DNA of 64,000 nt, from positions 153,250,096-153,314,095 of the forward strand of contig CM065802.1 of NCBI GenBank assembly GCA_033398695.1, in the 5' to 3' direction. This DNA is from Orobanche coerulescens. Its lineage: Eukaryota; Streptophyta; Magnoliopsida; Lamiales; Orobanchaceae. Under the pieces are notes generated by a model. The model saw only the letters and a list, made by a program, of their open reading frames with translations. It made no database searches and was not told the origin of the DNA. Of this stretch, positions 21,345-33,411 are shown one piece after another. The stretch's first letter is position 1. Each line of letters starts with the position of its first letter. Position numbers and translations under genes: made by a program.

Positions 21345-23536
21345 GCAAAACGTATTCGGGAAACCACTTTAACTCTCTCATGCGTGATATTTTATGACTT
21401 TGAGATACTTTTATTTTAATATCCATTCCATATTGGTTTTGAATGAGACTCCACCGATTAGAGAATTAAATAAGTACTTATAATCGATAGATTACCATCA
21501 CATTTCTCATATGCAATTAATTGATCAATTATTGAGTTGTCCAGTGTTCTTTTTATTGGAAATAAAATTTGGCCAATCATTGAGTTGGCCAAATAAATAA
21601 TCTTATTTTCATTGAAAAATTTAATTTGGCTAAATTGTTTTTATTTACTTTAATTTGTCCAATTTATCAATGTCCCAAAATTTGAGAAAATTTGAATTTT
21701 CTAAAGTCAAACGTAACAACCAATTATTTGTAATAATTTTGATTATGTAGATTTTATAAATTTTAAGTAGGGGTAATTAGTTCATATAGTCAATATGTGT
21801 TTTACCATCATATCGCCAATAAATTTGGTCAATTATCAAGTTGGACAAATAAATAGTATTTTTATTAAAAATATAATATGGTCGATCAAGAAGTTGGCGA
21901 ATAATTTCTTTATTCAAAAATAATTTGACTAATTTATTGACGTTTAATTTAATTTGCCCAATTTATCAATGTATAACAATTTGAACGAATTTGACTTTTT
22001 TTGAATCAAATGTAACAACCAATTATTATATCAATTTATACTTGATTATTTAGATTTTATATGTTTTAATAAATTTGGGTAATTAGTGCATATAACTATA
22101 TATATTTGCGAGGGCAACATGTACTAAAATTATCTTTTAATCGAGTTTGAGATCAGTATGGGTATATCATATCTAAATGGACTTCAGATGGCTGAACCCT
22201 AGTTCTACTATTTCGGGTATCACTATTTGGGTTTGGGATAAAAACTCGTGGTAAATTTATCTTTAAGTCAGATTTTGGGAATGCGGTTATATAACACTAT
22301 AAACGGATTCGAGTGGTTGAATTCCTACCTCATTGTTTTGTTTTTTCATTGTGTTTTGCTGCGGTTAGGAATCCCTACCTAATAAGTATAACTGGCGATT
22401 TTTTGTATTAATAAATTTGATTAAAAAATAGTTTTATTATATATAAGACTGTTATGCATCCGAAGCACCACATTAGCTCTCTCATATGTGGTATTTTTTA
22501 TTTTTTTAGATTTATTTATTTAAATCCTCTATCGCACATTGATTTTCAATGACACCCCATTGACTGATAAATATTTAATATAAATATGTTCTTTACCACC
22601 AATAATTATTTTACATCAACACTTTAATTTGGTCATCCATTAAGTAGGCCAAATAAATTATTTTATTCTGATTAGAAAAAGTTTGTCAAATTATTAAATA
22701 AACCTCAATGACTCAAGTATGTACATATTTATTTTTTAATATCTAATTTATATATACATAAATATGATTAGTATATATTTTTATATTTTTTAATAAACTC
22801 TATTCTCTTCACTTTCATATTAATATATAAAGTATCTAATAGCAATACATATTCGGATTAACACGTCAACTCTCTCTCCTACATGAATTTTTTTATTTTT
22901 ATTTATGTAAAGTCTTGAATCTCAAATTAAAGTATATGCATATAAATTGTAAATAATTTTGAATATTGTATAATTCCAAACTTATACTAGAAATTTATTT
23001 TTTAATATTTTAGTTTTTATAATTTATTCTTAACTTCTACTTCATAACATTTGGAATTTTTATTGAGATGCGTTAACCAATTACTATAGCAACTTATATA
23101 TAATCTTGTAAATATTGTACAATTTTTGAATGTGTTGAGTAATTAGTGGATATTACTATAGGTGTCTGAGACAAAAATGAGTAATAAAATCATATTTTAA
23201 TCGAGTTTGTGATGAATACATGTATATAGCTTTTAAACGGATCTGAGTGGCTGAACTATACCGTCATTGTTTTATGTGTCACTATACTAGTTTTGAAGAG
23301 GATAGGCCGTAAAAAACTTTCAATTGGGTTTAGGACGAGTACGAGTAAATAAATTTTAAATAAAGTTGGGTGGCTGAATTCTATCTTTTTTATTTTGGTT
23401 TATTGGTATGTTCTGCTACGGTAAAAGACTCTGAGTGGCTGAATCCTAATAAAATCATAAATTATTTATAAGTTTGAACTTATAAATTATAATATAATAA
23501 AATAATTACCCGTTGATTGTCGACGGGCTACACTAG
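21345..23536 (+). mobile_element. Non-autonomous Helitron (3' end defined, 5' end uncertain)
   Basis: The 3' terminus is clear: a hairpin CCCGTTGATTGTCGACGGG (23509-23527, 8-bp stem with one wobble) followed after CTACA by CTAG (23533-23536) and a T, the standard Helitron ending. The body is very AT-rich, non-coding, and contains diverged internal repeats starting near 21350, 22450 and 22845 (each with a CTCTCTC(A/C)T...TG motif), plus paired stretches such as those near 21570 and 21830. I could not place the 5' TC end; the start given is the edge of the microsatellite. Confidence 0.7.
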
Positions 23537-23724
23537 TTTCAAACTTGTACTTTGATATGAAATTGTTATCATGTTTCAAATGCATACACGACAATTGCAT
23601 ATATCATTATATAGAATCAATTATCAATTGTTGGCAAAGAAAATGTGAAAATCTGGTAATGGATCCTAAATTAAGTTTAAAACATTACGTTCGTAGAATG
23701 CGTCAAACAACATTATCTTTTGGG
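23537..23724. other. Flank between Helitron and duplication junction
   Basis: AT-rich sequence with no recognised feature. It is repeated at 28929-29116, after which the second copy runs on into 29117 and beyond. Confidence 0.6.
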
Positions 23725-24050
23725 CTTTCGATCACGTAATGCGGGGCATTCTCGGGCAACCCTTGATTAGCCCAAGAATCTGTATGTGTCAAAGGGCGCG
23801 AGATATACCCTGTCTCAACCTTCTTACGTGGAGTCATCTTAAATCCGGCCATACAAACAGAATACATGTATAATCACATGAAATTATTAAATGTATGATA
23901 TTAGCATGAGTTGAAACTGATTACCTTGGAATGGAGTAACAAAGTAGCTGCAGTCGAACATATGATATTCACTTGAAAAATATTTTATTAATTTAAAAAA
24001 ATATCCCGACGTACTAGGAAAGTAGACCGGATTTGTCTCCGATACCATAC

Positions 24051-26689
24051 TATAACGACCCGATTTTTCTAAGGTGCTTTATGAGAATATTTTATAAGAA
24101 AACCTTGTAAAACTTCAAGTCGTTATGAAAACTGATATTTTTCTAAAATAAAATATTGTCTAAGATAAAGAGGATTTAAGTGTTCTGTACTTCCTAATAA
24201 AGTTCTAGCAGTGGAAATAATTATCAAAACAAAGTCAAGTGTTCCATCCCAAACATAAGCAAAAACTAGGAAAATAATAAATAATATTTAAAATATCATA
24301 AGTCGGTCTGCCCTACAACTCGTTGCTTGACATTCTGCTTTATCCTGAAAATTGTACATAGAAAAAGGGATGAGCTTCCTATTGCTCATGGGAACATTAC
24401 AAGTGAAACATATACTTTTTACTTAGTATGAAAAACAGGTGACTGCATGTTAATCATAAATATAACATATCACCTATACAGTCCAAATAAAGCAATTAAA
24501 ATCGACAAGTAATAATTCCCACCTAAAACTGAGATGACGAAAATGATGATGCTTGGATGCTTATGAATCGTCCTAATCGTGCTCTTGATTCTCGTATCCG
24601 ACAATCTGAATATAAATATATGTAAATATTTAATTTGATTGGAAAATATAATTTTATGACAATAAAATGACAAAGACTTGATTTAGTTTGAAGGCTTGAA
24701 TAGACGGAATCTGAAAATGGAAGAATTGGGCTCAAGGATTATATTGTTGGTGGATTAAAAGGATTTGGGCTGAGAGAAGGCCTTGGCCCAACTGAGTAAG
24801 ATATTTATCGGTCCAAACCAGTTTCTTGTACCTCAGCCCATTACCCGCAGCTCTCTCTCTCTCCTGCGACTTCTCTCCCCCGATCCCTGTTCTATCTTCT
24901 CTCGCGTAAGCTTTGTTCGGCGACTGCACTGATGGTCGAAACAGCGACATTCCACTCTTCACGCGGCTACGGGAGACGGAAAGACAGAAACCGCACGGCA
25001 GTGCGAATCCGAATGGTGAGTTGATGGGGAAGACTGAGGCGACGCATGGCAGCGACGGACATGGTTTCCAGGTAGGGTATCGCGGCGGCAACGAAGATCG
25101 TGGTTTGAGTTCGAAATTGCGGGTTTGCGACGCATGGCTATGGAATGGGATACTCCAGGTTTTTTTGTTCTCTTTAAATTTCTGATTTGGGTTCTAATAA
25201 AATAGGTTTTCTGATCAGGAAGGAAATCAGCTGTTTATGGAATGGAGCTGAATATGGCCGTTTCTACGTGTGAAGGTAATCGAGGCCACTGAAGAATTAC
25301 CTGTGATGTTGTGTGTGTTTGCTGTATAATCGAAAGAATGTAAATCAAACCAAACCAAACATATACAGTATATCCCGCTCAGAGCAGGGTCTGGGGAGGG
25401 TATGATGTACGCAGACCATGCCCCTACTTATTACGGTAGGGAGGTTGTTTCCGTGAAAACCCCCAGCTTAGTGCACAGCAGAATCTTGTGTGATAAATAC
25501 AAAGGAAAACATATGATTCGAAAAAGCTCGAGACCATACCTGAGCTCATGGCTTGATCCACATGAGACTTACCTAAGCGAAATTTGGCTACTTCACTCCC
25601 GATGAACGCTGCTCTAACAAAAGAGAGGTTGGCTCTGAGCACAACTCCCTATCAAAAATAAACCACATGCAAAGACAATAGGATAAAATATACAATAAAA
25701 GTAAAAATGCAATGCTCTAGGTCAAAGCTAACCGAGACAACCCAACCCTGAGGCTCTCAACTACAGCACCGCTCCCTACAAAAGAATCCACAACTCTGAT
25801 CTGGCGCCTCCAAGCGCACCTATCATGATCATGGTCTCGGAAAGGTTTAAGGCCTTCAAATCTAATCTCAGTTGCTCCTCCCACGTCCTCCTCGGTCTGC
25901 CTCTCCTCCTCTCCCCGACAACCATTAAACTCTCGACCCTCCTCACCGGAGCAGATGCCTGCCTCCTGCGGACGTGGCCAAACCATCTCAATCTCCCTTC
26001 CCTAACTTTCGCTGAAATGGGCGCCACTTCCAGCGCATTCCTGAAAACCCCGTTCGCAATTCTATCTAACATTGTGCGACCACACGACCAACGTAACATT
26101 CTAATTTCAGCCACTTCCAACTTGCTCTCAAGCGACTTCTTCATCGCCCAACATTCAGAGCCATACAACATTGTAGGTCGGATTGCCGCTCTATAGAATT
26201 TACCCTTCAACTTTAGAGGGACTTTCTTGTCACACAGGACCCCTGTCGCTGCTCTCCACCTTAGCCACCCCGCCTTGATGCGATGCGTGACATCATCTTC
26301 ACACTCACCTTACTTCTGAATGATCGAACCCAAATACTTGAACTTATCCGTACGGGGTACGATCTGATCCGCAATCATTACCTCAACATCTTCCTCGAAA
26401 GAATGTGGAAGGAGTAATTATATGGGTCAAAGTATTAAATGGATTGGGCTTTAAATTAGTATTTGACTTGGGCCTATGGTTAAAATAATATACACATGGA
26501 TGAGGCTAAATGGACTCAAACTAAATATATGAGTATGTCTGAAGTGGGTTTAGACCTATTATGATTAGGCTCGATAAATAACTGTAGGCCCAACTAAAGA
26601 AATGAAATCAAATTATTTTTTTAATATACACAATATAAAAAAATTAGTAAATAAATTTAGAAATTACTCTTAAAATAGCGGTTATTACA
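24051..26689 (-). repeat. LTR VI, duplicated copy with nested LINE
   Basis: Same ends and content as 18671-21304. The primer-site-like sequence is at about 24035-24047. Confidence 0.7.
25342..26394 (-). mobile_element. RTE-type LINE fragment, duplicated copy
   Basis: Target duplications TCGAAAGAATGT lie at 25330-25341 and 26395-26406. The minus-strand frame from about 26210 to 25776 is open for 144 codons and covers [16 protein letters not shown] through LRWFGHVRRR to the LDLKALNLSE region, which is the C-terminal tail after the RT domain. It keeps ECWAMKK, damaged in unit C. The polymerase catalytic core itself is not present. Confidence 0.87.
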
Positions 26690-26692
26690 CAA

Positions 26693-26737
<45 letters not shown>

Positions 26738-26738
26738 G
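26690..26738. repeat. (AC)n(AT)n microsatellite, duplicated copy
   Basis: Longer than its partner at 21305-21344. Confidence 0.9.
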
Positions 26739-28928
26739 CAAAACGTATTCGGGAAACCACTTTAACTCTCTCATGCGTGATATTTTATGACTTTGAGATA
26801 CTTTTATTTTAATATCCATTCCATATTGGTTTTGAATGAGACTCCACCGATTAGAGAATTAAATAAGTACTTATAATCGATAGATTACCATCACATTTCT
26901 CATATGCAATTAATTGATCAATTATTGAGTTGTCCAGTGTTCTTTTTATTGGAAATAAAATTTGGCCAATCATTGAGTTGGCCAAATAAATAATCTTATT
27001 TTCATTGAAAAATTTAATTTGGCTAAATTGTTTTTATTTACTTTAATTTGTCCAATTTATCAATGTCCCAAAATTTGAGAAAATTTGAATTTTCTAAAGT
27101 CAAACGTAACAACCAATTATTTGTAATAATTTTGATTATGTAGATTTTATAAATTTTAAGTAGGGGTAATTAGTTCATATAGTCAATATGTGTTTTACCA
27201 TCATATCGCCAATAAATTTGGTCAATTATCAAGTTGGACAAATAAATAGTATTTTTTTATTAAAAATATAATATGGTCGATCAAGAAGTTGGCCGAATAA
27301 TTTCTTTATTCAAAAAATAATTTGACTAATTTATTGACGTTTAATTTAATTTGCCCAATTTATCAATGTATAACAATTTGAACGAATTTGACTTTTTTTG
27401 AATCAAATGTAACAACCAATTATTATATCAATTTATACTTGATTATTTAGATTTTATATGTTTTAATAAATTTGGGTAATTAGTGCATATAACTATATAT
27501 ATTTGCGAGGGCAACATGTACTAAAATTATCTTTTAATCGAGTTTGAGATCAGTATGGGTATATCATATCTAAATGGACTTCAGATGGCTGAACCCTAGT
27601 TCTACTATTTCGGGTATCACTATTTGGGTTTGGGATAAAAACTCGTGGTAAATTTATCTTTAAGTCAGATTTTGGACGGGTACGGTTATATAACACTATA
27701 AACGGATTCGAGTGGTTGAATTCCTACCTCATTGTTTTGTTTTTTCATTGTGTTTTGCTGCGGTTAGGAATCCCTACCTAATAAGTATAACTGGCGATTT
27801 TTTGTATTAATAAATTTGATTAAAAAATAGTTTTATTATATATAAGACTGTTATGCATCCGAAGCACCACATTAGCTCTCTCATATGTGGTATTTTTTAT
27901 TTTTTTAGATTTATTTATTTAAATCCTCTATCGCACATTGATTTTCAATGACACCCCATTGACTGATAAATATTTAATATAAATATGTTCTTTACCACCA
28001 ATAATTATTTTACATCAACACTTTAATTTGGTCATCCATTAAGTAGGCCAAATAAATTATTTTATTCTGATTAGAAAAAGTTTGTCAAATTATTAAATAA
28101 ACCTCAATGACTCAAGTATGTACATATTTATTTTTTAATATCTAATTTATATATACATAAATATGATTAGTATATATTTTTATATTTTTTAATAAACTCT
28201 ATTCTCTTCACTTTCATATTAATATATAAAGTATCTAATAGCAATACATATTCGGATTAACACGTCAACTCTCTCTCCTACATGAATTTTTTTATTTTTA
28301 TTTATGTAAAGTCTTGAATCTCAAATTAAAGTATATGCATATAAATTGTAAATAATTTTGAATATTGTATAATTCCAAACTTATACTAGAAATTTATTTT
28401 TAATATTTTAGTTTTTATAATTTATTCTTAACTTCTACTTCATAACATTTGGAATTTTTATTGAGATGCGTTAACCAATTACTATAGCAACTTATATATA
28501 ATCTTGTAAATATTGTACAATTTTTGAATGTGTTGAGTAATTAGTGGATATTACTATAGGTGTCGAGACAAAATGAGTAATAAAATCATATTTTAATCGA
28601 GTTTGTGATGAATACATGTATATAGCTTTTAAACGGATCGAGTGGTGAACTATACCGTCATTGTTTTATGTGTCACTATACTAGTTTTGAAGAGGATAGG
28701 CCGTAAAAACTTTCAATTGGGTTTAGGGCAGTACGAGTAAATAAATTTTAAATAAAGTTGGGTGGCTGAATTCTATCTTTTTTATTTTGGTTTATTGGTA
28801 TGTTCTGCTACGGTAAAAGACTCTGAGTGGCTGAATCCTAATAAAATCATAAATTATTTATAAGTTTGAACTTATAAATTATAATATAATAAAATAATTA
28901 CCCGTTGATTGTCGACGGGCTACACTAG
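26739..28928 (+). mobile_element. Non-autonomous Helitron, duplicated copy
   Basis: The hairpin starts at 28901 and CTAG is at 28925-28928. Content matches 21345-23536 with small indels. Confidence 0.7.
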
Positions 28929-29116
28929 TTTCAAACTTGTACTTTGATATGAAATTGTTATCATGTTTCAAATGCATACACGACAATTGCATATATCATT
29001 ATATAGAATCAATTATCAATTGTTGGCAAAGAAAATGTGAAAATCTGGTAATGGATCCTAAATTAAGTTTAAAACATTACGTTCGTAGAATGCGTCAAAC
29101 AACATTATCTTTTGGG

Positions 29117-30047
29117 CTTTTCTACTGTCAGACTAAGTGACCTCATTAATGTTATATTATATTTCTATACTATGAATTGGTTAATTTAGTTTTACTTTTT
29201 AAATAATCGATTAAACGACTGTTAAGTTTAGCATCTGACCCAACACACACGTGAATTCAAAATTTCGATGGGACTCAACACGCGTAATAAAATGTGGATT
29301 TTACAAATGACACACAAAAAGAGAAAAGTTAAAGGACAGGAAAAAAATGAAAATATAAAATGAATTTGACTTCGTTTTAAGGTTAAGTTATTCAAAAAGT
29401 CCTTATCCCAACGGTACAATATAGATATACTGATGATATATGATTTTTATGAATTTCTTTTTAAAAAGAACAGACTAATTAATATTTGAACAATTTAATT
29501 ATTTTGGATTATTTTTAATAGAAAAACAGTTTCCAATTTTCTTAAATATAGCCCATGAATCCCGATTTAGAAGTTTAAATTTAACATTCCATCCATTTAT
29601 ATTCTCCTTCATTTTGAATTTGAATTAACCATGCATCTCCGTCTTCATCCATTACAATCATGCTCTCAAAGATTGTTGATTTTCACAGTTATAAATAAAA
29701 AACAAGATCTCAAAGACATGTTGTTCGTTTTTTCCTTCTGTTGTATCTCTTTTTAGTTGAGGTTAAAAATATTCTGACGGCTTTAGAAAATACATACGAT
29801 CGCAGAAGGGGGATTTCGTTATTGTACCAAGAAGATTGATGATATATGTGGTGACGATAGCAGGTTTGATTTTCATTTATGGCATTGTCGCCTTTTGTTT
29901 CATTTTGTGTTTTTTTATTTTCACCTTTTGCATATATTTGGTGATATTTAGAGTTTTTCGTCTGAGTATTGCTATTTTTCAAATGTTTTCAATTCCTGCA
30001 TAATTTGGGTGATATTTTTGGAAAAATGTTCCTATTGTTTCAGGAGA
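29117..30047. other. AT-rich unassigned DNA
   Basis: No recognised gene or element. A TTATAAATAAAA at about 29689-29700 followed by pyrimidine-rich leader-like sequence and a GTTTGATTTTC stretch could be an old promoter, but no supported coding frame follows before the Copia LTR fragment. Confidence 0.5.
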
Positions 30048-30216
30048 AAGTAAAAGACTGTAAATAGAGTCAATCAATTGTATTCATAACACTGATAGAG
30101 AGGCCTTTATATAGGCATTACAATGAGAGTCCTTCCATACATAAGATTCCTGGATAAGGTAAGACATCTAATAGGATCCTACTACCTCTAGAAGGATCTA
30201 GAACCTTCCATCTATG
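30048..30216 (-). repeat. Copia-type LTR fragment (promoter region)
   Basis: On the minus strand it reads AAGGTTCTAGATCC..., then CCTATATAAAGG (30105-30115), then CAATTGATTGACTC and a TTACTTTCTCCTG end. This order of a TCTAGAA-rich U3, TATA box and short R resembles Copia LTRs. No internal region or second LTR is nearby, so it is a solo or truncated piece. Confidence 0.5.
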
Positions 30217-30400
30217 TGTAACACCCCCAAGTTATTCAGGGTATATTACAGCGACGTGAGCCCCGTCATGGGACCCACAAGGCTTTTCACACGCGGAACT
30301 ATGAACTTTGACCGATAAGGTCCAATCATAATCAAATGGAAGATAATAAAATTGGTATTCAAAACAATATCCAATAAAACCGAATACAATGCATCAAGGA
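30217..30400 (-). repeat. Family II LTR fragment (U5 end)
   Basis: It begins TGTAACACCCCCAAGTTATT on the plus strand and tracks the start of the family II LTR at 32571 for about 180 bases, more diverged than the other copies. Similarity fades where the CACTA-like coding piece begins. Confidence 0.75.
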
Positions 30401-30408
30401 TCAATCAC

Positions 30409-30573
30409 ATGGAAGAAATCAGTTGATTGAAATGCGAAAAAGAGATTCAAGAGGACCATGAAAGAAAAAAGGCCGAATTAGAAGCTATGCGACTAGATAT
30501 TAACAACCAACGAGAAAACTTTGAAGCCATGATGTGGAAGTTTATGGAACAACAACCTCCGGAAGGTCGATAG
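30409..30573 (+). pseudogene. C-terminal coiled-coil piece, probably CACTA transposon protein
   Basis: The plus-strand frame ends at TAG 30571-30573. It is rich in Glu, Lys and Arg with heptad-like spacing (KEIQEDHERKKAELEAMRL and on to FMEQQPPEGR). One TGA near 30424 interrupts it. A short charged coil at the C terminus followed by subterminal repeats and a TAGTG end fits the proteins of plant CACTA elements. The left part of the gene is gone, cut where the family II LTR fragment ends. Confidence 0.5.
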
Positions 30574-31265
30574 TTTCTAATATGAATTATCGTCTATGTT
30601 TAGTACACGTCTAGGACGTTTTTAATACTTTTTTTGTAATTATAATTGACTACTTTGTGTTGACTTTGATTTATGGTTGTTATTTTGAATTTAGACATAT
30701 GTCAAAGGAGATCATAAAATTATATATGATACATATGTTATTATTGTTGTGGTGTAACTATATATATATATATATTCATACCAATGTAGTAAAATATATG
30801 TAGCGTTTGCATCACTAGAAAAAATGTCTCGTTAGTGTTAGAATAGTCCCAAAAATAAAGTCGCATTTTTTGCAATTCAAGACGTAACAAAGGTTGCATA
30901 TACATATAGAAATGTTGCAATTCCTTACTAGAAACGTAATAAAGGTTGCAATTGATTGTAAAAAAAGTTGCATTTTGGTAATTGAAACAGTTAAAAAAAT
31001 GCAAATAAGTATAAAAAAGTTGCATATGAGCATAAAAAAGTTGCTTTTGCATAAAAAACATTGCATTCAAAAAAGATTGCATCTGAATAATATGTACAAC
31101 TATTTCAGAAAGGGTTGCATTTTCTAATAAAAAGGTTGCTTTATGTCTAATGCAACTTCGTCTAATGCAGCCTTTGGTAAAAGGTTGCTTTAGGCATAAT
31201 GCAACTTTTTCGAGGCTTAATGCAACCTTTTAGGGGGGTTGCATTAGCCTCATTTTGTAGTAGTG
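30574..31265 (+). mobile_element. CACTA element 3' end with subterminal repeats
   Basis: The right end is CATTTTGTAGTAGTG (31251-31265), whose complement starts CACTA. From about 30850 to 31250 there are some 15 short repeats of AAAGGTTGCA type in direct orientation, then inverted near the end (TGCAACCTTT), as expected for transposase-binding subterminal repeats. A CACTAGAAAAAATG at 30813 could be the left end of a 453-bp deletion derivative, but no matching 3-bp target duplication is seen (CAT left, GGA right). Confidence 0.6.
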
Positions 31266-32495
31266 GGAGATGATCGATGATGACTGTACTGTTCTTCCCC
31301 CATTTAATATGCGCTCATGCCTTAGTGAGGACGTCCTCAATAGTTCGACAAGGATACTTGGTGAGGTCCTTGTCGAGGTCCGATGAGAAGTCCTTTCGTG
31401 AAGGCAGTGATGGCTGTCTGAGTATTGAAATTAGTTATTCACACTTTCTCCCGGTTGAAAAGCCAGCTATAGTCCCGACGGGACTCTCCGCATCGCTGTA
31501 CTATGGCGTATAGATCTTCAGAAATCTTCTCCAATTTCCCGCTGCTCACATGTTGTTGGATAAAATATTTGTTAGCTGGGCGAAACTGGAAATGGAATAA
31601 TTAGGTAAATTTTTGTACCATTGGAGGGTCGCTCCTGTCAAACTAGAACCGAACCCCTTATACATGCAATCCTGTCGCAATTCACATGGAATAGCAGTGG
31701 TGACCATCCTCTATTTGTATTGGGCAATATGATCGCTTGGGTCGGTTGTTCCGTCAAACATCTACATGGTCGGGAAGTTGAACTTGTTGGGCATCTCCAA
31801 TAATGCTATCTCATCAACAAAAAAAAGTCGGATAACAGTTCTCTAAGCTCTTGTGTATCGATGTTGGATCACCCAAAATTCTCTAGATGAGGCCTCCATC
31901 TCAGCCAACTTACTTGCCATGTCTGCTTCTTTGATTGTGTAAGAAGTTGACATTGGAGGTAGAGTTGGCTCGTGGGTGATTTCAAGATTCTCGCTTCAGG
32001 CGCAGGAAACTCCGGGTTCGATCCTTGGTGCATCACCAGAATCTATCCATTAGCTAGACCCTGTTGTGGCATTGTTGGCGCCAGTTGCAGTGAAGATCGC
32101 ATCGCCCATTTATCCTCTAGTAGCCTTATGTCTTTTCGTAATAGGTTGTTCGAGAGTTGGTTTGTGTTCAACTGCAAGGAAGGTCACATGACCTGTATCG
32201 ATGAGGTCGGGTTCGGCGTGTGTTGCTCAAATCCACCGCCAGGAGGAGTTATGATGTGATCATCAAGACATATCATCGAGTTGATCGGAACTCTGAAGCG
32301 AGAAGTCAAGTCGATTGGGTTGGTCTGGCTCTTGGATATCTCTAGGTGGACAAGCAAATCAGCATTTTCCTTCTCCAGCTTTTACCTACTCTCTCGCTCC
32401 TGGTTCATCTGCTCAGCCAGAGCGGCAATCTGGGCACTGAAATCCAACTGGGCCATCGGGTCGGAGAAAATCATCGAATCATATCCGTCAGACAT
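31266..32495 (-). pseudogene. gag: Family II gag, second copy (Tat/Retand-like)
   Basis: The ATG (complement of 32493-32495) opens MSDGYDSMIF followed by the same Gln/Glu/Arg coil as at 15121. The conserved FDGT.DPSDHI block lies near 31770-31720. Stops and frame changes break it. Its left edge is the CACTA terminus. Alignment with the other copy begins at about 31278, close to where element I interrupts that one. Confidence 0.8.
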
Positions 32496-32548
32496 GGCTG
32501 GTATTAAAAGACTCTATGGTACGACTGTTGATTAACTCGATTGATAGG

Positions 32549-32566
32549 GCCCCACGGTGGGCGCCA
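32549..32566 (-). promoter_or_regulatory. Primer-binding site of family II, second copy (tRNA-Lys type)
   Basis: On the minus strand it reads TGGCGCCCACCGTGGGGC, identical to 15175-15192, and lies four bases from the LTR end at 32571. Confidence 0.8.
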
Positions 32567-32570
32567 AACT

Positions 32571-33411
32571 TGTAACACCCCCAAGTTATTCAGGGTATAT
32601 TACAATGCCGTGAGCCCCGCCTTGGGACCCACAAGGCTATTTATACGCGGAACACATGAACTCTGACCGAGGAGGGTCCAATACAATGAAATGAAGGACA
32701 ATAAAAATGGTATTCAAACCATATCCAATATATATCCAAATACAACACATCTCAATTCAATATCACGGCAACACAGGCCAGAACATTAAGAAAATCGAAA
32801 ACAGTACTCGATTATTCAAAAAACATTCAAGTATAACAAAACTGAATGGAGGAAATACAAAACATAACCAGAGACAAGACGCAACATCACACTTGCCATC
32901 ATCTTCATGCCGACCCGGTATGTGCCTATCCGCTCTCCTGGATCCTGAAATACATGAAAGGTATTTCCCCTATAAAGGGTTTAACCGTCGAATAGCTAGT
33001 GCAAGTATATCGAATATGAAACACAATACTCCTCGACAATAAAGTAAATGTAATCATCATCTCATCAATTCAAGACTAGTATACCTGATTAACTAAATCT
33101 CATAGCATCACATTCAATTCATACATGATTAACCGCAGAACCGCACCAGAGGCTACGGAACCCTCAGAGGACCCGTCGGTCCGTGCCAGAGTGGTTAATC
33201 CAAAATATTCGTGGAACCGCACCAGAGGCTACAGAACCCTCAGAGGACCCTTCACTCCGTCCCAGAGTGGATATAAACCATTTTACAATTCATATATCGT
33301 ACTTTCAAAGTCGAGAACGCACAATCATAAACATATTCTTGCCTTTGAGACATCGAGAATTCGAAAGGAAAGTTCGGTTGGTCCAAGAATGCACTTATGG
33401 CAGCTAAAATA
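32571..33411 (-). repeat. Family II LTR, second copy, interrupted by element V
   Basis: It starts TGTAACACCCCC on the plus strand and tracks 15197-16050. Similarity ends exactly where the LTR of element V begins (33412). The rest of this LTR, including its palindrome array, should lie beyond the right end of element V outside the window. The expected target duplication is AAATA (33407-33411). Confidence 0.82.

Larger units (their letters stand above)
18345..23724. repeat. Tandem duplication, unit C (5380 bp)
   Basis: The unit begins CTTTCGATCACG within the unrecognised reading frame and ends at GGG before the next CTTTCGATC (23725). It contains part of the gag-like frame, the primer site, LTR VI with LINE, the microsatellite, the Helitron and 188 bp of flank. 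It is almost identical to 23725-29116. Confidence 0.92.
23725..29116. repeat. Tandem duplication, unit D (5392 bp)
   Basis: This is the second copy of 18345-23724. The breakpoints share CTTT (18345, 23725, 29117), a four-base microhomology. Small differences from unit C are scattered, with clusters at 25455-25560, 25745-25830, 26010-26060 and 28560-28740. Confidence 0.92.

Noticed and set aside
29689..30047. Host gene promoter and first exon
   Set aside because: A TATA-like stretch is present but no supported coding frame or splice pattern follows before the Copia LTR fragment.
30813..31265. Complete 453-bp CACTA MITE with CACTAGAAAAAATG as left end
   Set aside because: The two termini differ by an indel and the flanking trinucleotides (CAT and GGA) do not match, so I list only the right end as supported.
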